Shown piece by piece: positions 1 through 8,827 of a stretch of 53,078 bases of DNA. Within the stretch, counting starts at the first letter, position 1, and each line of letters starts with the position of its first letter. Under the pieces are notes generated by a model. It ran no database searches. It was not told the origin of the DNA and worked only from the letters and a program-made list of their open reading frames with translations. Origin of the DNA: Gemmatimonadota bacterium (GTDB lineage: Bacteria > Gemmatimonadota > Gemmatimonadetes > Longimicrobiales > Longimicrobiaceae); assembly GCA_028287185.1 (NCBI GenBank), contig JAQBQD010000052.1, positions 1 to 53,078 on the forward strand, in the 5' to 3' direction. The position numbers were made by a program, and so were the translations under genes.

Positions 1-1
1 C

Positions 2-1045
2 ACCGCGCGCCCGCCCACGGCCGCACCGGGCACCGTCGCCCCGCCGGCAACGGCTTCGACGGTGGCCGTCGCCGCTGCGCCCGGAGCCCCGCCCGCGGGA
101 TCGACCTCGCCGGCAGCTCCGGCCGCCGGATCGACCACGACGTCCGGAGCCACGCCCCCGGCGCCCGCAGGCCCGTCGATCACCCGGACGGCGCTGGCGG
201 ACGCGGACCGGCCCATCGCCACGGCGAACGGATTCAAGATGCAGGCGGACTCGCTGGATGCGCTTCTGCCCGGCCAGCAGCTCCAGACCGTGATCGCCGT
301 CGGCCGCGCGCACGGCGAGTCGTGGGATACGGCGAAGGTGGACAGCGCCCGCACCCGCCGCCCCGCGACGGGGCTCGTCCGCCCCGCGCGCGACAGCGGC
401 CGCGTCGTGCGCCCGGGCGGCAGGCAGGCGCCCGACTCCGCGACCGTGGCGGCCGCGATCGCGCGGGTGCCGCTGGACCGCGACGTGGTGGACGCGGACA
501 CCATCGTCGGGCACTTCGTCCAGGTGGACACGGCGCATGCGCGGCCCGCCGGAGCGCCGCGTCCCGCCCCGAGGCCCACGGGTACGGTCCGCCCCGGCGC
601 CCCTGCGATCGCCGACACTGCGCGACCGGAGCCCAAGACGGAGCTGGACCGCATGCAGGCGTTCGGCAGCGCGCACGCCCTCTACCGCCTGCGCCAGAAG
701 CCGGACAGCACGAAACGCGACACCGCCGCCGTGGGGCGGCCGGGAATCAACTACGTGATCGGCGACACCATCGACCTCAAGATGGCGGCGGGCGAGGTGT
801 CCACCGCCCACGTGCGCGGCCTGGAGCGCGGCGTGTACCTGGACCCGTCGCAGCCCTCCGCGACCGACTCCACGTCCACGGGCGCTGCCGCCGGATCGGG
901 CACGCCGGGCGTCGTCGTCCGCCCGCCCAGGACGCCGGCCGCCACCGGCGGCACGGTTCCCGCCACTGCACCCCCGCGCACCGGGTCCCCGCCCTCCACG
1001 CCGCCGCCCGCGAAGACGCCGGCGCGGCCGGAGGACGAGCGATGA
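2..1045 (+). CDS. OstA/LptA-like LPS transport protein, 3' part only
   Basis: The gene is cut by the left edge; the frame is open from base 2 with no start in view. About 347 C-terminal residues are visible. They are rich in Ala, Pro, Thr and Gly, with two more ordered stretches: one around DGxxADSLDALLPGQQL-like sequence and one around YVIGDTIDLKMAAGEV. The pattern of 'secreted strand plus DTI/D-L' recalls the beta-jellyroll repeats of LptA/OstA proteins, which carry LPS across the periplasm. The stop overlaps the lptB start by 4 bp (ATGA), and lptA-lptB-rpoN is a common gene order, which supports the call. The sequence itself is too divergent to be certain; it could be another periplasmic protein of the LPS export system. 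The Pro/Ala/Thr tail is probably disordered. Confidence 0.55.
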   Translation, partial: TARPPTAAPGTVAPPATASTVAVAAAPGAPPAGSTSPAAPAAGSTTTSGATPPAPAGPSITRTALADADRPIATANGFKMQADSLDALLPGQQLQTVIAVGRAHGESWDTAKVDSARTRRPATGLVRPARDSGRVVRPGGRQAPDSATVAAAIARVPLDRDVVDADTIVGHFVQVDTAHARPAGAPRPAPRPTGTVRPGAPAIADTARPEPKTELDRMQAFGSAHALYRLRQKPDSTKRDTAAVGRPGINYVIGDTIDLKMAAGEVSTAHVRGLERGVYLDPSQPSATDSTSTGAAAGSGTPGVVVRPPRTPAATGGTVPATAPPRTGSPPSTPPPAKTPARPEDER

Positions 1046-2523
1046 GCGCCCCCGGCTTTGCCGAGCTGGCGGCCCGCACGGGGCGGGCGGACGTGAGCAG
1101 CCTGATCGCCCTCCGCGCCCTGGCGGCGCGGTGCGACGCGGGCGGCGCGCTGGACCGCACCGCGTGGCTCACCTCGCTGCAGGAGGAGTTCCGGCGCTGG
1201 TACGCGTCCGAACGCGCCGCGGCGGGGGGATCGGCGGCGCAGGTGGCCAACTTTCCCGACGCCGCCACGCAGCGCTACCTGGACGAGCACGTCGTCCGCC
1301 ACCTGGCCGCCGACGGCATCCTGGCGGCGCTGGGCGAGGACGGCGCCCCGGTGGCGAACGGCGCGCAGTGGCACGCCGTCCGCCTCGCCCCCTGGGCCTC
1401 CGCGGAGCTGGCGGAGGACCGCGCCTCCGTCGTCGACACCCTGGATCGAAGGATCGGCGCCATCCTGAGCGACCACGCCCCCGCCGCGCCCCGCCCGGTC
1501 CCGCCCCCCGAGCCCGCCCGGCCCTCGGTGGAGCATCCAGCCCCCGATCCCGTGTCCGCAGGGCATCCCGACGGCGAGGCGGCAGTCCGCGCGCCGGAGA
1601 GCATCGACCGGATCGCGACGGAGCCGGCCGCGTTCGGGCCGGCCGTCGACGTGCTTCCCTCCGCGACCGACGATGCGGCGGATACGACGTCCGCGGACGT
1701 GGCAGTCGACGGAGAGCCGGCGGCGGCGCCCGAAACCGAGGCTCGGGTGCGGTACGGGCCGATCGAGGGTGGATCGACGCTCACGGCCACGGGGCTGGTG
1801 AAGATCTACCGGAAGCGCCGCGTGGTGAACGACGTGGACCTGCACGTGGCCCAGGGCGAGATCGTGGGGCTGCTGGGGCCCAACGGGGCGGGGAAGACCA
1901 CGTCGTTCTACATGATGGTGGGCCTGATCCCCCCCGACGGCGGCACCGTGCGGCTGGACCGGCGCGACCTGACGGGCGTGCCCATGTTCAAGCGCGCGCG
2001 GGCGGGCATCGGGTACCTGGCGCAGGAGCCCTCCATCTTCCGGCGGCTCACGGTGGAGGAGAACATCCTGGCCGTGCTGCAGATGATGAGCATCCCCAAG
2101 GCCGAGCAGAAGCGCCGCCTGGAGACGCTGCTGGACGAGCTGAGCATCAAGCACCTGCGCCGCTCGTACGCCTACGCGCTCTCGGGCGGCGAGCGCCGGC
2201 GGCTGGAGATCACCCGGGCGCTCGTGGGCAACCCCAAGTTCATGCTGCTGGACGAGCCCTTCGCCGGCGTGGACCCCATCGCCGTGCACGACATCCAGCA
2301 GATCGTGTCCGACCTTCGGCGCCGCGGGATCGGGGTGCTGATCTCGGACCACAACGTGGAGCAGACGCTCGACATCGTGGACCGGGCATACATCATGTAC
2401 GACGGCCGCGTGCGCGTCTCGGGCACCGTGTCCGAGCTGGTGTGGAACGACGAGGTCGCGGAGATCTATCTCGGGCCCACGCTTACGGCCCGCATGCGCG
2501 AACGGTACTCCAGTCCCGAATAA
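1042..2523 (+). CDS. lptB: LPS export ABC transporter ATPase LptB with long N-terminal extension
   Basis: 493 aa. The cytoplasmic ATPase of the LptB2FGC complex drives LPS extraction from the inner membrane. The ABC domain starts near residue 244: Walker A GPNGAGKTT (279-287), signature LSGGE (380-384), Walker B FMLLDE (400-405) and switch His437. The GRVRVSGT and YLGP tail is typical of LptB. LptB proteins are normally about 240 aa. Here about 150 residues of apparently globular sequence and about 90 residues of Pro/Ala/Asp-rich linker precede the ABC domain in the same frame. The ATG at 1042 has a good GGAGG ribosome site and overlaps the upstream stop (ATGA). An internal GTG near 1747 could start a normal-length LptB, so the extension needs checking. 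rpoN follows after 12 bp. Confidence 0.93.
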   Translation: MSAPGFAELAARTGRADVSSLIALRALAARCDAGGALDRTAWLTSLQEEFRRWYASERAAAGGSAAQVANFPDAATQRYLDEHVVRHLAADGILAALGEDGAPVANGAQWHAVRLAPWASAELAEDRASVVDTLDRRIGAILSDHAPAAPRPVPPPEPARPSVEHPAPDPVSAGHPDGEAAVRAPESIDRIATEPAAFGPAVDVLPSATDDAADTTSADVAVDGEPAAAPETEARVRYGPIEGGSTLTATGLVKIYRKRRVVNDVDLHVAQGEIVGLLGPNGAGKTTSFYMMVGLIPPDGGTVRLDRRDLTGVPMFKRARAGIGYLAQEPSIFRRLTVEENILAVLQMMSIPKAEQKRRLETLLDELSIKHLRRSYAYALSGGERRRLEITRALVGNPKFMLLDEPFAGVDPIAVHDIQQIVSDLRRRGIGVLISDHNVEQTLDIVDRAYIMYDGRVRVSGTVSELVWNDEVAEIYLGPTLTARMRERYSSPE

Positions 2524-2535
2524 GGATATCGCGGT

Positions 2536-4044
2536 ATGAAGACCGGCCTCTATCAGGGAACGACGCTCAAGCAGGAGATGAAGATCAATCCACGCCTGTA
2601 CCAGGCGATGGACCTGCTCTACATGCCCCTGCTCGACCTTCAGCAGCACCTCAAGCAGGAGCTGCTGAACAACCCCTTCCTGGACATGGTGGAGGGGGAG
2701 GTGGAGGAGGTGGTGGAGAAGGAGAAGGAGGACGAGAAGGACGAGGACGAGATCGACTGGGAGGAGATCCTCCTGAACGGCTTCGAGACGGGCGGCCGGC
2801 GCGAGGAGTACGAGGAGCGGGAGTACTTCGAGCCCGTGTCGGTGGCCACCAAGGACCTGGGCGACCACCTGCACGAGCAGCTCACCCTGCTCCGGCTCTC
2901 GACGCGCGAGCTGCTGCTGGGAGAGGAGGTCATCGGCAACGTCAGCGACGAGGGGTACCTGACCTGCTCGCTGGAGGAGATCGTGGAGACGCTCAACTCG
3001 TTCCTGGCCGAGAGCGGCGAGGACTGGGCCGAGACGGCGGACGAGATGCGCCCCTTCACGCTCCCCGAGACGGAGCGCATGCTCCTGGTGGTGCAGGGCT
3101 TCGACCCCGCCGGCATCGCCGCGCGCGACCTGCGCGAGTGCATCCTGCTGCAGCTTCGCGACGGGGTGGTGCAGGAGCTGATGAAGGTGCAGGCCAACGG
3201 CGAGGGCGAGCCCGACCCGGTGGAGGTGCAGACGCGCCTGGCCGCCACGCTCGCCTACCGCATCGTGGACGAGTACTTCGAGCAGCTCATCAACCACCGC
3301 TGGTCCGAGATCTCGAAGGAGCTCTCCATCACCCCGCGCGACGTGCAGAACGCGGCGGACGAGGTGGCGAAGCTGGATCCCAAGCCCGGCCTCAAGTACG
3401 GCAGCGGCGGCGACAACTACATCATCCCCGACCTGATCGTGGACAAGATCGACGGGGAGTACCTGGTGTTCCTGAACGACACCAGCCTGCCGCGCCTCAA
3501 GCTGTCGCGCACCTACCGCGAGATCGCCAAGGACAAGAAGAAGTTCGCGGGTGAGAACAAGGAGTTCATCAGCAACAAGCTGAACAGCGCCAACTGGATG
3601 ATCCAGGCCATCGAGCAGCGGCGCCAGACCATGCTGAAGGTGATGAACTTCATCGTGGACCGGCAGCGCGACTTCTTCGAGAAGGGCGTGCAGTTCCTCA
3701 AGCCGCTGACGCTGCGCGAGGTGGCCGAGGTGATCGACATGCACGAAAGCACCGTCAGCCGCGTGACCAACGAGAAGTTCGTGCAGACGCCGCGCGGCGT
3801 GTTCCCGCTCAAGTTCTTCTTCTCCAGCGGCCTGTCCACTACCAGCGGCGAGGACGTCTCGGCGCGCGGCATCAAGGCGCAGATCGAGAAGCTGGTCTCG
3901 GACGAGGAGGAGGGCCACCCGCTCACCGACCAGGCCATCGTCAACATCCTGAAGGACGAGGGGATCCAGATCGCCCGGCGCACGGTGGCCAAGTACCGCG
4001 ACCAGCTCGGCATCCTCTCCGCCCGCATGCGCAAGCGCGTGTGA
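2536..4044 (+). CDS. rpoN: RNA polymerase sigma-54 factor
   Basis: 502 aa, close to the usual 450-500. Sigma-54 directs RNA polymerase to -24/-12 promoters and needs AAA+ activators. The Gln/Leu-rich activator-interacting region I is at about residues 1-50, followed by a very acidic region II (EEVVEKEKEDEKDEDE, about 57-75). The core-binding and HTH regions follow (REVAEVIDMHESTVSRV). The RpoN box ARRTVAKYR is at about residues 480-488, near the C terminus. The ATG at 2536 has AAGGA upstream. It sits in an lptB-rpoN pair, a widely conserved order. Its stop overlaps the next gene's GTG start by 4 bp. Confidence 0.97.
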   Translation: MKTGLYQGTTLKQEMKINPRLYQAMDLLYMPLLDLQQHLKQELLNNPFLDMVEGEVEEVVEKEKEDEKDEDEIDWEEILLNGFETGGRREEYEEREYFEPVSVATKDLGDHLHEQLTLLRLSTRELLLGEEVIGNVSDEGYLTCSLEEIVETLNSFLAESGEDWAETADEMRPFTLPETERMLLVVQGFDPAGIAARDLRECILLQLRDGVVQELMKVQANGEGEPDPVEVQTRLAATLAYRIVDEYFEQLINHRWSEISKELSITPRDVQNAADEVAKLDPKPGLKYGSGGDNYIIPDLIVDKIDGEYLVFLNDTSLPRLKLSRTYREIAKDKKKFAGENKEFISNKLNSANWMIQAIEQRRQTMLKVMNFIVDRQRDFFEKGVQFLKPLTLREVAEVIDMHESTVSRVTNEKFVQTPRGVFPLKFFFSSGLSTTSGEDVSARGIKAQIEKLVSDEEEGHPLTDQAIVNILKDEGIQIARRTVAKYRDQLGILSARMRKRV

Positions 4045-5069
4045 GCACGCCCGCGCCCGCCCCGGCCGTGCTGCCGGCTCCGTCCCCGCCCGCCGCGGGG
4101 GGCGTCGTTCGTCCGCCGCCGCCCGCGGTGCCCCAGGCGCTGCGCCGCGACTTCGCCGTGCTGGTGCCCGCCTTCGACGAGGTGGACAACGTGCCGGCGC
4201 TGTTCCGCGAGCTGCGCGAGTGCTTTTCGCGCCACGGGCTGGACGGCGAGATCATCCTCGTGGACGACGGCTCCACGGACGGCACCTACGACGCCGCGCT
4301 CCGCGAGTCGGCCGAGATGCCGCGGGTGAAGGTGCTGCGCCACCGCCGCAACCGCGGCAAGACGGAGGCGATGGTGACGGGCGCGGAGGCGGCGGACAGC
4401 ACGTACGTGGTGCTCTTCGACGCCGACCTGCAGCACTCGCCGGACGAGATCCCGCGCTTCCTCGCCAAGCTGGCCGAGGGGTGGGACATCGTCACCGGCC
4501 GCAAGGTGGGGGCGTACGAGAAGCGCGCGGTGAGCGGCGTCTACAACCGCCTGTCGCAACGCCTGTTCTCCGTGCCCGTGCGCGACCTGAACAGCATGAA
4601 GGCGTTCCGCACCGAGATCCTGCGCGACATCCCCCTGCGGCACGACTGGCACCGCTTCTTCGTCGTCCTCGCCCACGCGGAAGGGTACAGCGTCACCGAG
4701 ATCGACATCGAGCTCTTTCCCCGGCGTGCCGGCGTGGCCAAGTACTCCGGCCGCAGCCGCGTGCTGGTCGGCGTCGGCGACCTGGTGGTCGTCTGGTTCT
4801 ACCTGAAGTTCAGCGAGAAGCCGATGCAGTTCTTCGGCGGCTCGGGGCTCGTGCTGATCGCGCTCGGCCTTCTCGTCGGGCTCGTCACCGTGGTCCTGCG
4901 CCTGGGGCAGTGGATGCCGCCCTTCGGCTTCCGCCCGCTGCTCACGCTGGTGGCGCTGCTGGAGACGATCGGCTTCCTGCTCTTCGGCTTCGGCTTCATC
5001 GCCGAGCTGATCGCCACCCTCCGCGCGGAGATCGACGGGCTGCGGCGGCGGGTCGGGGCTGGGGACTGA
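4041..5069 (+). CDS. Family 2 glycosyltransferase with C-terminal membrane segments
   Basis: 342 aa from a GTG that overlaps the rpoN stop (GTGA). After a disordered Pro/Ala-rich N terminus (about 35 residues) comes a GT-A fold: VLVPAFDEVDNV, ILVDDGSTDGT and the metal-binding FDADLQHSPDE motif. The C terminus has two hydrophobic segments (about residues 268-290 and 302-330), as in DPM1/ArnC/GtrB-like enzymes that move a sugar from a nucleotide donor to undecaprenyl phosphate. The DADLQ motif and the KY-SGRSR segment fit the polyprenyl-phosphate glycosyltransferase group. The sugar and acceptor cannot be read from the sequence. It may work with the glycan genes at 7.9-14.7 kb. Confidence 0.85.
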   Translation: MSTPAPAPAVLPAPSPPAAGGVVRPPPPAVPQALRRDFAVLVPAFDEVDNVPALFRELRECFSRHGLDGEIILVDDGSTDGTYDAALRESAEMPRVKVLRHRRNRGKTEAMVTGAEAADSTYVVLFDADLQHSPDEIPRFLAKLAEGWDIVTGRKVGAYEKRAVSGVYNRLSQRLFSVPVRDLNSMKAFRTEILRDIPLRHDWHRFFVVLAHAEGYSVTEIDIELFPRRAGVAKYSGRSRVLVGVGDLVVVWFYLKFSEKPMQFFGGSGLVLIALGLLVGLVTVVLRLGQWMPPFGFRPLLTLVALLETIGFLLFGFGFIAELIATLRAEIDGLRRRVGAGD

Positions 5070-5248
5070 GCATTCGCCAGCGCGGGGCTTCCGGGAGGGA
5101 AGGGAACCCGGGAATGCGATTGGATGACGGCAGGGAGGGTCGGTGTCGGATGCGGCTTCGATCGACGCCCGAGTGTTCGACCGCCACTGATCCGCAGCCT
5201 GTCGTCAAGTGGCAGGCGCGCAGGCGCATCAACAGCGCGAGATACGGC

Positions 5249-5287
5249 AAGGAGGGCCGCGGACGGTGAATGTCCGCGGCCCTCCTT
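5249..5287. terminator. Perfect 16-bp hairpin between convergent genes
   Basis: AAGGAGGGCCGCGGAC (5249-5264) pairs fully with GTCCGCGGCCCTCCTT (5272-5287) across a 7-nt loop. It lies between the glycosyltransferase (+, ends 5069) and greA (-, ends 5313), so it can end transcription from both sides. There is only a short T run (TTTGT) on the plus side. Confidence 0.8.
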
Positions 5288-5312
5288 TGTCGTACCCCCG
5301 TGGACCGCAGCG

Positions 5313-5804
5313 TCAGGCACCGTCCGCGGGCGTGTCCACCATCTGCGGAAGCGTCGTGAGCGCCTTGATCTTCAGCTTGCGCTCGCCGCGGGGGAGCTGG
5401 ATGGAGACCGGGTCGCCCACCTTCTTGCCCGTGAGCGCCTGGCCCAGCGGCGAGGCGACGGAAACCTGGCCGCTGTCCACGTCGATGTAGTCGCCGAAGA
5501 CAAGGGTGTACGTCTCCTCCTCCTTCGTGCGCAGATCCAGCACCGTGACGCGCGATCCGAAGCCCACGCGGTCGGCGGGAATGTGCGTCAGGTCGATCTT
5601 CGACAGCTCGCCGTAGCGCTTGGTCAGGTGGTTCAGGCGCGCCTGCACGAACTGCTGGCGCTCCAGCGCGGACTTGTACTCCGAGTTCTCCTTCAGGTCG
5701 CCATGCTCCACGGCCTTCTGGATGGCCTTGGGAAGCGTCACCTGCAGCTCGTGCGTGAGGCGCTCGATCTCCTCGCCCAGCTTGCTCTTCAGCTCTTCAA
5801 GCAT
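5313..5804 (-). CDS. greA: Transcription elongation factor GreA
   Basis: 163 aa, the usual length for the family. GreA inserts into the RNA polymerase secondary channel and stimulates cleavage of backtracked RNA. The N-terminal coiled coil (residues 1-75) has a loop with the acidic pair in GDLKENSEY that coordinates Mg2+. The C-terminal FKBP-like domain contains GSRVTVLD, ASPLGQALTGKKVGD and a final lysine-rich strand. The ATG at 5804 is the only sensible start; the preceding GAGAAC is a weak ribosome site. Its end faces a strong hairpin at 5249-5287. It is apparently transcribed alone from the 5805-6033 spacer, in which I could not fix a convincing promoter. Confidence 0.96.
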   Translation of the reverse strand: MLEELKSKLGEEIERLTHELQVTLPKAIQKAVEHGDLKENSEYKSALERQQFVQARLNHLTKRYGELSKIDLTHIPADRVGFGSRVTVLDLRTKEEETYTLVFGDYIDVDSGQVSVASPLGQALTGKKVGDPVSIQLPRGERKLKIKALTTLPQMVDTPADGA

Positions 5805-6033
5805 CGTGTTCTCGTACCGGAGCGGATCCGTGGCAGCAAAAATCGCGAATTGTCACGGCGCAATCTAACGCAACGCGCGCGCGCCGCGCCACGGTTCCGA
5901 ACGCGCCGCCCCCGCCGGATCCGATCCGCGTGCCGCGCCGGCAAGGCCAGCGTGGAATCGACGGAGCGACGGTGCTCCCGCGGTCCGGGCCCGCGGCGCG
6001 GCGTTGGGTGGAACGTCGTCCGTCGGCCGATGG

Positions 6034-6180
6034 CTAGCGCGGATGCCGGCGCAGCGCCTGGTATCGGGTGGAGTCGGAGCCGGGTGCCTCCGGCACGTCG
6101 TGGTAGTGCACGCCCACACGGCCGCTCCCCATGATGGGATCGGGGTCCGTGACGCTGTCGACGAGCCCCCCGTCCACAGG
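6034..6180 (-). pseudogene. Truncated duplicate of the C terminus of the 6540-7250 lipoprotein gene
   Basis: Read on the minus strand, this stretch encodes VDGGLVDSVTDPDPIM followed by HDVPEAPGSDSTRYQALR and a TAG stop at 6034. The last 45 or so residues of the gene at 6540-7250 are nearly the same: VDGVLVDSVADPEPIM and HDVPEAPGSDFSRYRSLR. Upstream of 6180 the similarity fades and no start is visible, so this is a 3' remnant of a duplication and not a gene. The rest of the spacer (5805-6033 and 6181-6242) shows nothing I recognise. Confidence 0.8.
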
Positions 6181-6242
6181 AAACCGAAAACGCTTCACGC
6201 TACCCGGATAGCCCGCGCGAAGCCATCCTGGCCTGCCTCCGC

Positions 6243-6488
6243 TCAGTGGGGGCTTGTCCCGTTGTATGGCGTCTCCCCGCGCTCGAAGGGAACAATGGCG
6301 ATATCCCCACCCGGGTGGAGGATGTCGATGGACCAGCCGTAGCCTGCGGGGTCATCGTCTACCAGTTCAAGCAACGCATCCCGCATCTCCGCGCGGTAGG
6401 GCAGTTCCACCTCGTCGTCCACGACCGACTGAAGTGCAGCCAAATTCAGAAGGGTGGTGCGGAGGATCGAGAAGCTGGGGAGTGGCAT
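6243..6488 (-). CDS. Small acidic protein of unknown function
   Basis: 81 aa. I do not recognise the family. The start at 6488 is chosen because GGAGGTG lies 7 nt upstream of that ATG; a longer frame from 6521 lacks such a site. The protein begins MPLPSFSILRTTLLNLAALQ, is Asp/Glu-rich in the middle (VVDDEVELPYRAEMRDALLELVDDD) and shows no signal peptide or membrane segment. It sits exactly between the intact lipoprotein gene (6540-7250) and the duplicated tail of that gene (6034-6180). It may therefore have been carried in with, or inserted into, the duplication. It is probably cytoplasmic. Confidence 0.65.
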   Translation of the reverse strand: MPLPSFSILRTTLLNLAALQSVVDDEVELPYRAEMRDALLELVDDDPAGYGWSIDILHPGGDIAIVPFERGETPYNGTSPH

Positions 6489-6539
6489 TATGACACCTCC
6501 GAGATGGGGAGTGTGACGCAACGCGGTGGGCGCTGCGAT

Positions 6540-7250
6540 TCAGTACGCCTGCCAGCGCAACGAGCGGTACCGGCTGAAGTCGCTGCCCGGCGCCTCGGGC
6601 ACGTCGTGGTAGCGCAGCCCTACGGCGCCGGGCTGCATGATGGGCTCCGGGTCGGCCACGGAGTCCACCAGCACGCCGTCCACATACACGCGCAGCACGT
6701 TCTCAACCGCCTCGAAACGCACCGTCCGTTCCACGCCGCGCGGCCACGGGATGTCCTTGCCGTACCCCGGCGTCAGGATCTGGAAGTGGCCGGCGCGGCG
6801 GCGGAAGAACTCCACGTTCCGGAAGCCCAGCAGGCTGCCGTCGTCGCGGAAGGCCAGCAGGTAATAGTTGTCGTTGTCCACGAAGCGCAGCACCAGCCCG
6901 CCCTCATCCGCGTGGTCGGACCGCACCTCCACCCAGCCGTCCTCCACCACCGATCCGTCGCGGATCAGCACGCTCTGGTCACCTGCGCCCGACACCTCCA
7001 GCACCCCGCCGGCCACCCGCCAAGCCGCCCCGACCGTCGCGTGCTGCGTGAACCGCGGCAGCCCCGGCGACCGGAACGATTCTTCCCCCACCTTCTCGCC
7101 GCTGGGCTGGCTCCGGCGTGGAACGGAAACCCCAGGCTCCGCAGCCGGCCGCGGCGTCCTCCCCGCAGCGGGAGCCATGCGGCAGACGCAGCATCCCGCG
7201 GCCGGGAGCAGGAGGGCGGCGACCATCGCGCCGAGCGAACGGCTGTGCAT
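6540..7250 (-). CDS. Predicted lipoprotein with a concanavalin-like (DUF1080/LamG-type) domain
   Basis: 236 aa from the ATG at 7250, which has GGAGG 7 nt upstream. The N terminus (MHSRSLGAMVAALLLPAAGC) is a lipoprotein signal peptide with the lipidated Cys at about residue 20. After a Pro-rich spacer comes a beta-sandwich-like domain with VEVRSDHADEGGLVLRF, YYLLAFRDDGSLLGF and FEAVENVLRVYVDGVLVDSV, the pattern of 3-keto-disaccharide hydrolase/LamG-like folds that bind sugars. No catalytic residues can be assigned. It is likely anchored in the outer or inner membrane, facing the periplasm. A broken copy of its C terminus lies at 6034-6180. Confidence 0.7.
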   Translation of the reverse strand: MHSRSLGAMVAALLLPAAGCCVCRMAPAAGRTPRPAAEPGVSVPRRSQPSGEKVGEESFRSPGLPRFTQHATVGAAWRVAGGVLEVSGAGDQSVLIRDGSVVEDGWVEVRSDHADEGGLVLRFVDNDNYYLLAFRDDGSLLGFRNVEFFRRRAGHFQILTPGYGKDIPWPRGVERTVRFEAVENVLRVYVDGVLVDSVADPEPIMQPGAVGLRYHDVPEAPGSDFSRYRSLRWQAY

Positions 7251-7681
7251 CGACGAGCCTCCAGGTGCCGGTGCGCGAACGCGTCTGCCCATACCCCCAA
7301 GCGTGCGGCGAGGACGGCGGACGACAGGGCGATGAACGTGTGTAGTAAGGAACGATCAAGACGACGGAACCTGACCTCCGCGGGGATGTCAGCCCAGCGG
7401 CCGGCTTCCGTCCTTCGTCCTACACGGCGGTCAGACCACGACCGGGGAAGGGCAGGTCAGGGGACGGAGACGCGGGTAGGGCGGGGTATCGGGAAGGCGG
7501 ACGGCCCGAACGGAGGGAGGCACGACAATGCGCCGGCATGCGGATCGACGAGGAACGTCCGGGAACGCAGACGATCGCCCTGCGGCGCACCCCGGGCACC
7601 AGGGACTGCAACCACCCATCCGCCCACCGCCGTTGACTCGCCCCGCGCCGCGCCGACACTCGCGCATCCAGCCGACGTCGG
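7251..7681. other. Spacer with no recognisable gene
   Basis: This 431-bp stretch separates the lipoprotein gene from a dispersed repeat copy. Open frames here are antisense or GC artefacts without a ribosome site or family match. The promoter for the lipoprotein gene must lie here; TTCCGT and TACTAC separated by 16 nt near 7340-7370 (minus strand) are only a weak candidate. Confidence 0.5.
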
Positions 7682-7804
7682 TGCATCACACGTCGGCCGC
7701 CGCGCCGCGCCCAATCCACGTGCGTGCGACGCGGAGCCCGAAACGGCGCGGAACCAGCCTCCGCAGGGAGGCTTCGGGCCGTCGTTGCGGCGGATTCATC
7801 CGCC
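7682..7804 (-). repeat. Dispersed two-hairpin repeat element, copy C
   Basis: On the minus strand this copy matches the elements at 30211 and 30403. Hairpin 1 is GGCGGAT-ga-ATCCGCC (7789-7804) and hairpin 2 is AGCCTCC-CTGC-GGAGGCT (7756-7773). A shared run ending GCACGCACGTGG follows. In hairpin 1 the T-A pair found in the other copies is replaced by A-T, which keeps the stem. It lies downstream of the flippase-like gene, in its 3' flank. Confidence 0.75.
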
Positions 7805-7859
7805 CGTTCCCCAGTAACCTGCATCGGTAGCCGGTTTCCATCCTCCCAAAACTGCCCGA

Positions 7860-8813
7860 CTATTCCGCCCTCCCATCCCCCATCTCTGCGGCCACGGTAG
7901 ACTCCGCGGTGGCAGCCGCCGCGGCCGATCGTCCTCCCGGCAACGCGAGCGCAAGCGCCGCCGTCCCCAGCTCCGCCGCGATGGACCAGAGGCGGGCGAG
8001 GGTGGCTACGGCCGCGGCGACACCGACGGGATAGTACGGCGAGAGCAGGAGCGTCATCATCGCCTCGCGCGGCCCGATGCCCCCGGGCGCGGGCGTGACG
8101 TATCCGGCGATGAACGAGAACGCGTTGACGCCGATCACCGGGCCCATGCTGGACACCGGCAGCGGCGCCAGCGAGCGCAGGAAGAGCCAGAACGCCGCGC
8201 CGTAGAACACCCAGCTCACCACCTCCAGTGCCAGAATCCAGATCCCGGCCATCCAGCTTCCGCGCCACACCAGCGCCTCGCCCCGCGTGACCCGCGCCAG
8301 CAGCCGCAGCGCGCCGTTCAGCACCGCGGGGTGCACGAGAATCACCGAGAGCGGCAGCAGCCACACCGCCCACGGCGGCGGCGCCCTCACGCCCAGGCTC
8401 GCGAGCGGCAGCGTCGCCACGCCGAGGATGGCGGCCGCGAGCAGCGTCATCCCCACGTGCACGGCGAGCGATGCCAGGAGCAGCACCTTCGACAGCCCGC
8501 GCTGCCCGGCGAGGTGGGCGGCGGCGACGAACTGGAAGATGGACCCGGGGATGTAGCGGGCGAGGTTGGACAGCGACCACACGCGCAGCAGGTCGATCGC
8601 CGCCACCGGAGGCGCGTCGAACCGGCGCACGATGCGCGACCAGATGAGCGTGCCCGCCGCCAGCACGCCGACGTGCGCGACGAGGCTGGCCGCCAGCAGC
8701 AGGGGATCGACGTGCCAGGCGAAGTTGCGGACGACGCTCCAGTTCTTGAAGATCGTCCATCCCAGGAACGCGAACGCCGCCGTCACCAGGACGGCGGCGA
8801 GCGCGCGCTTCAT
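7860..8813 (-). CDS. Flippase-like multi-pass membrane protein (LPG synthase TM-region family)
   Basis: 317 aa from the ATG at 8813, 14 bp after the yfhO-like stop. It has about eight hydrophobic helices. Two motifs mark the family (PF03706, formerly UPF0104, AglD2-like): RYIPGSIFQFVAAAHLA and YVTPAPGGIGPREAMM. Members are thought to move lipids or polyprenol-linked sugars, or to synthesise lysyl-phosphatidylglycerol when fused to a transferase domain, which is missing here. Next to two GT4 enzymes and a YfhO-like protein, a role in exporting or modifying a lipid-linked glycan is likely but inferred. Confidence 0.8.
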   Translation of the reverse strand: MKRALAAVLVTAAFAFLGWTIFKNWSVVRNFAWHVDPLLLAASLVAHVGVLAAGTLIWSRIVRRFDAPPVAAIDLLRVWSLSNLARYIPGSIFQFVAAAHLAGQRGLSKVLLLASLAVHVGMTLLAAAILGVATLPLASLGVRAPPPWAVWLLPLSVILVHPAVLNGALRLLARVTRGEALVWRGSWMAGIWILALEVVSWVFYGAAFWLFLRSLAPLPVSSMGPVIGVNAFSFIAGYVTPAPGGIGPREAMMTLLLSPYYPVGVAAAVATLARLWSIAAELGTAALALALPGGRSAAAAATAESTVAAEMGDGRAE

Positions 8814-8827
8814 CGGTGCCGCACGGC

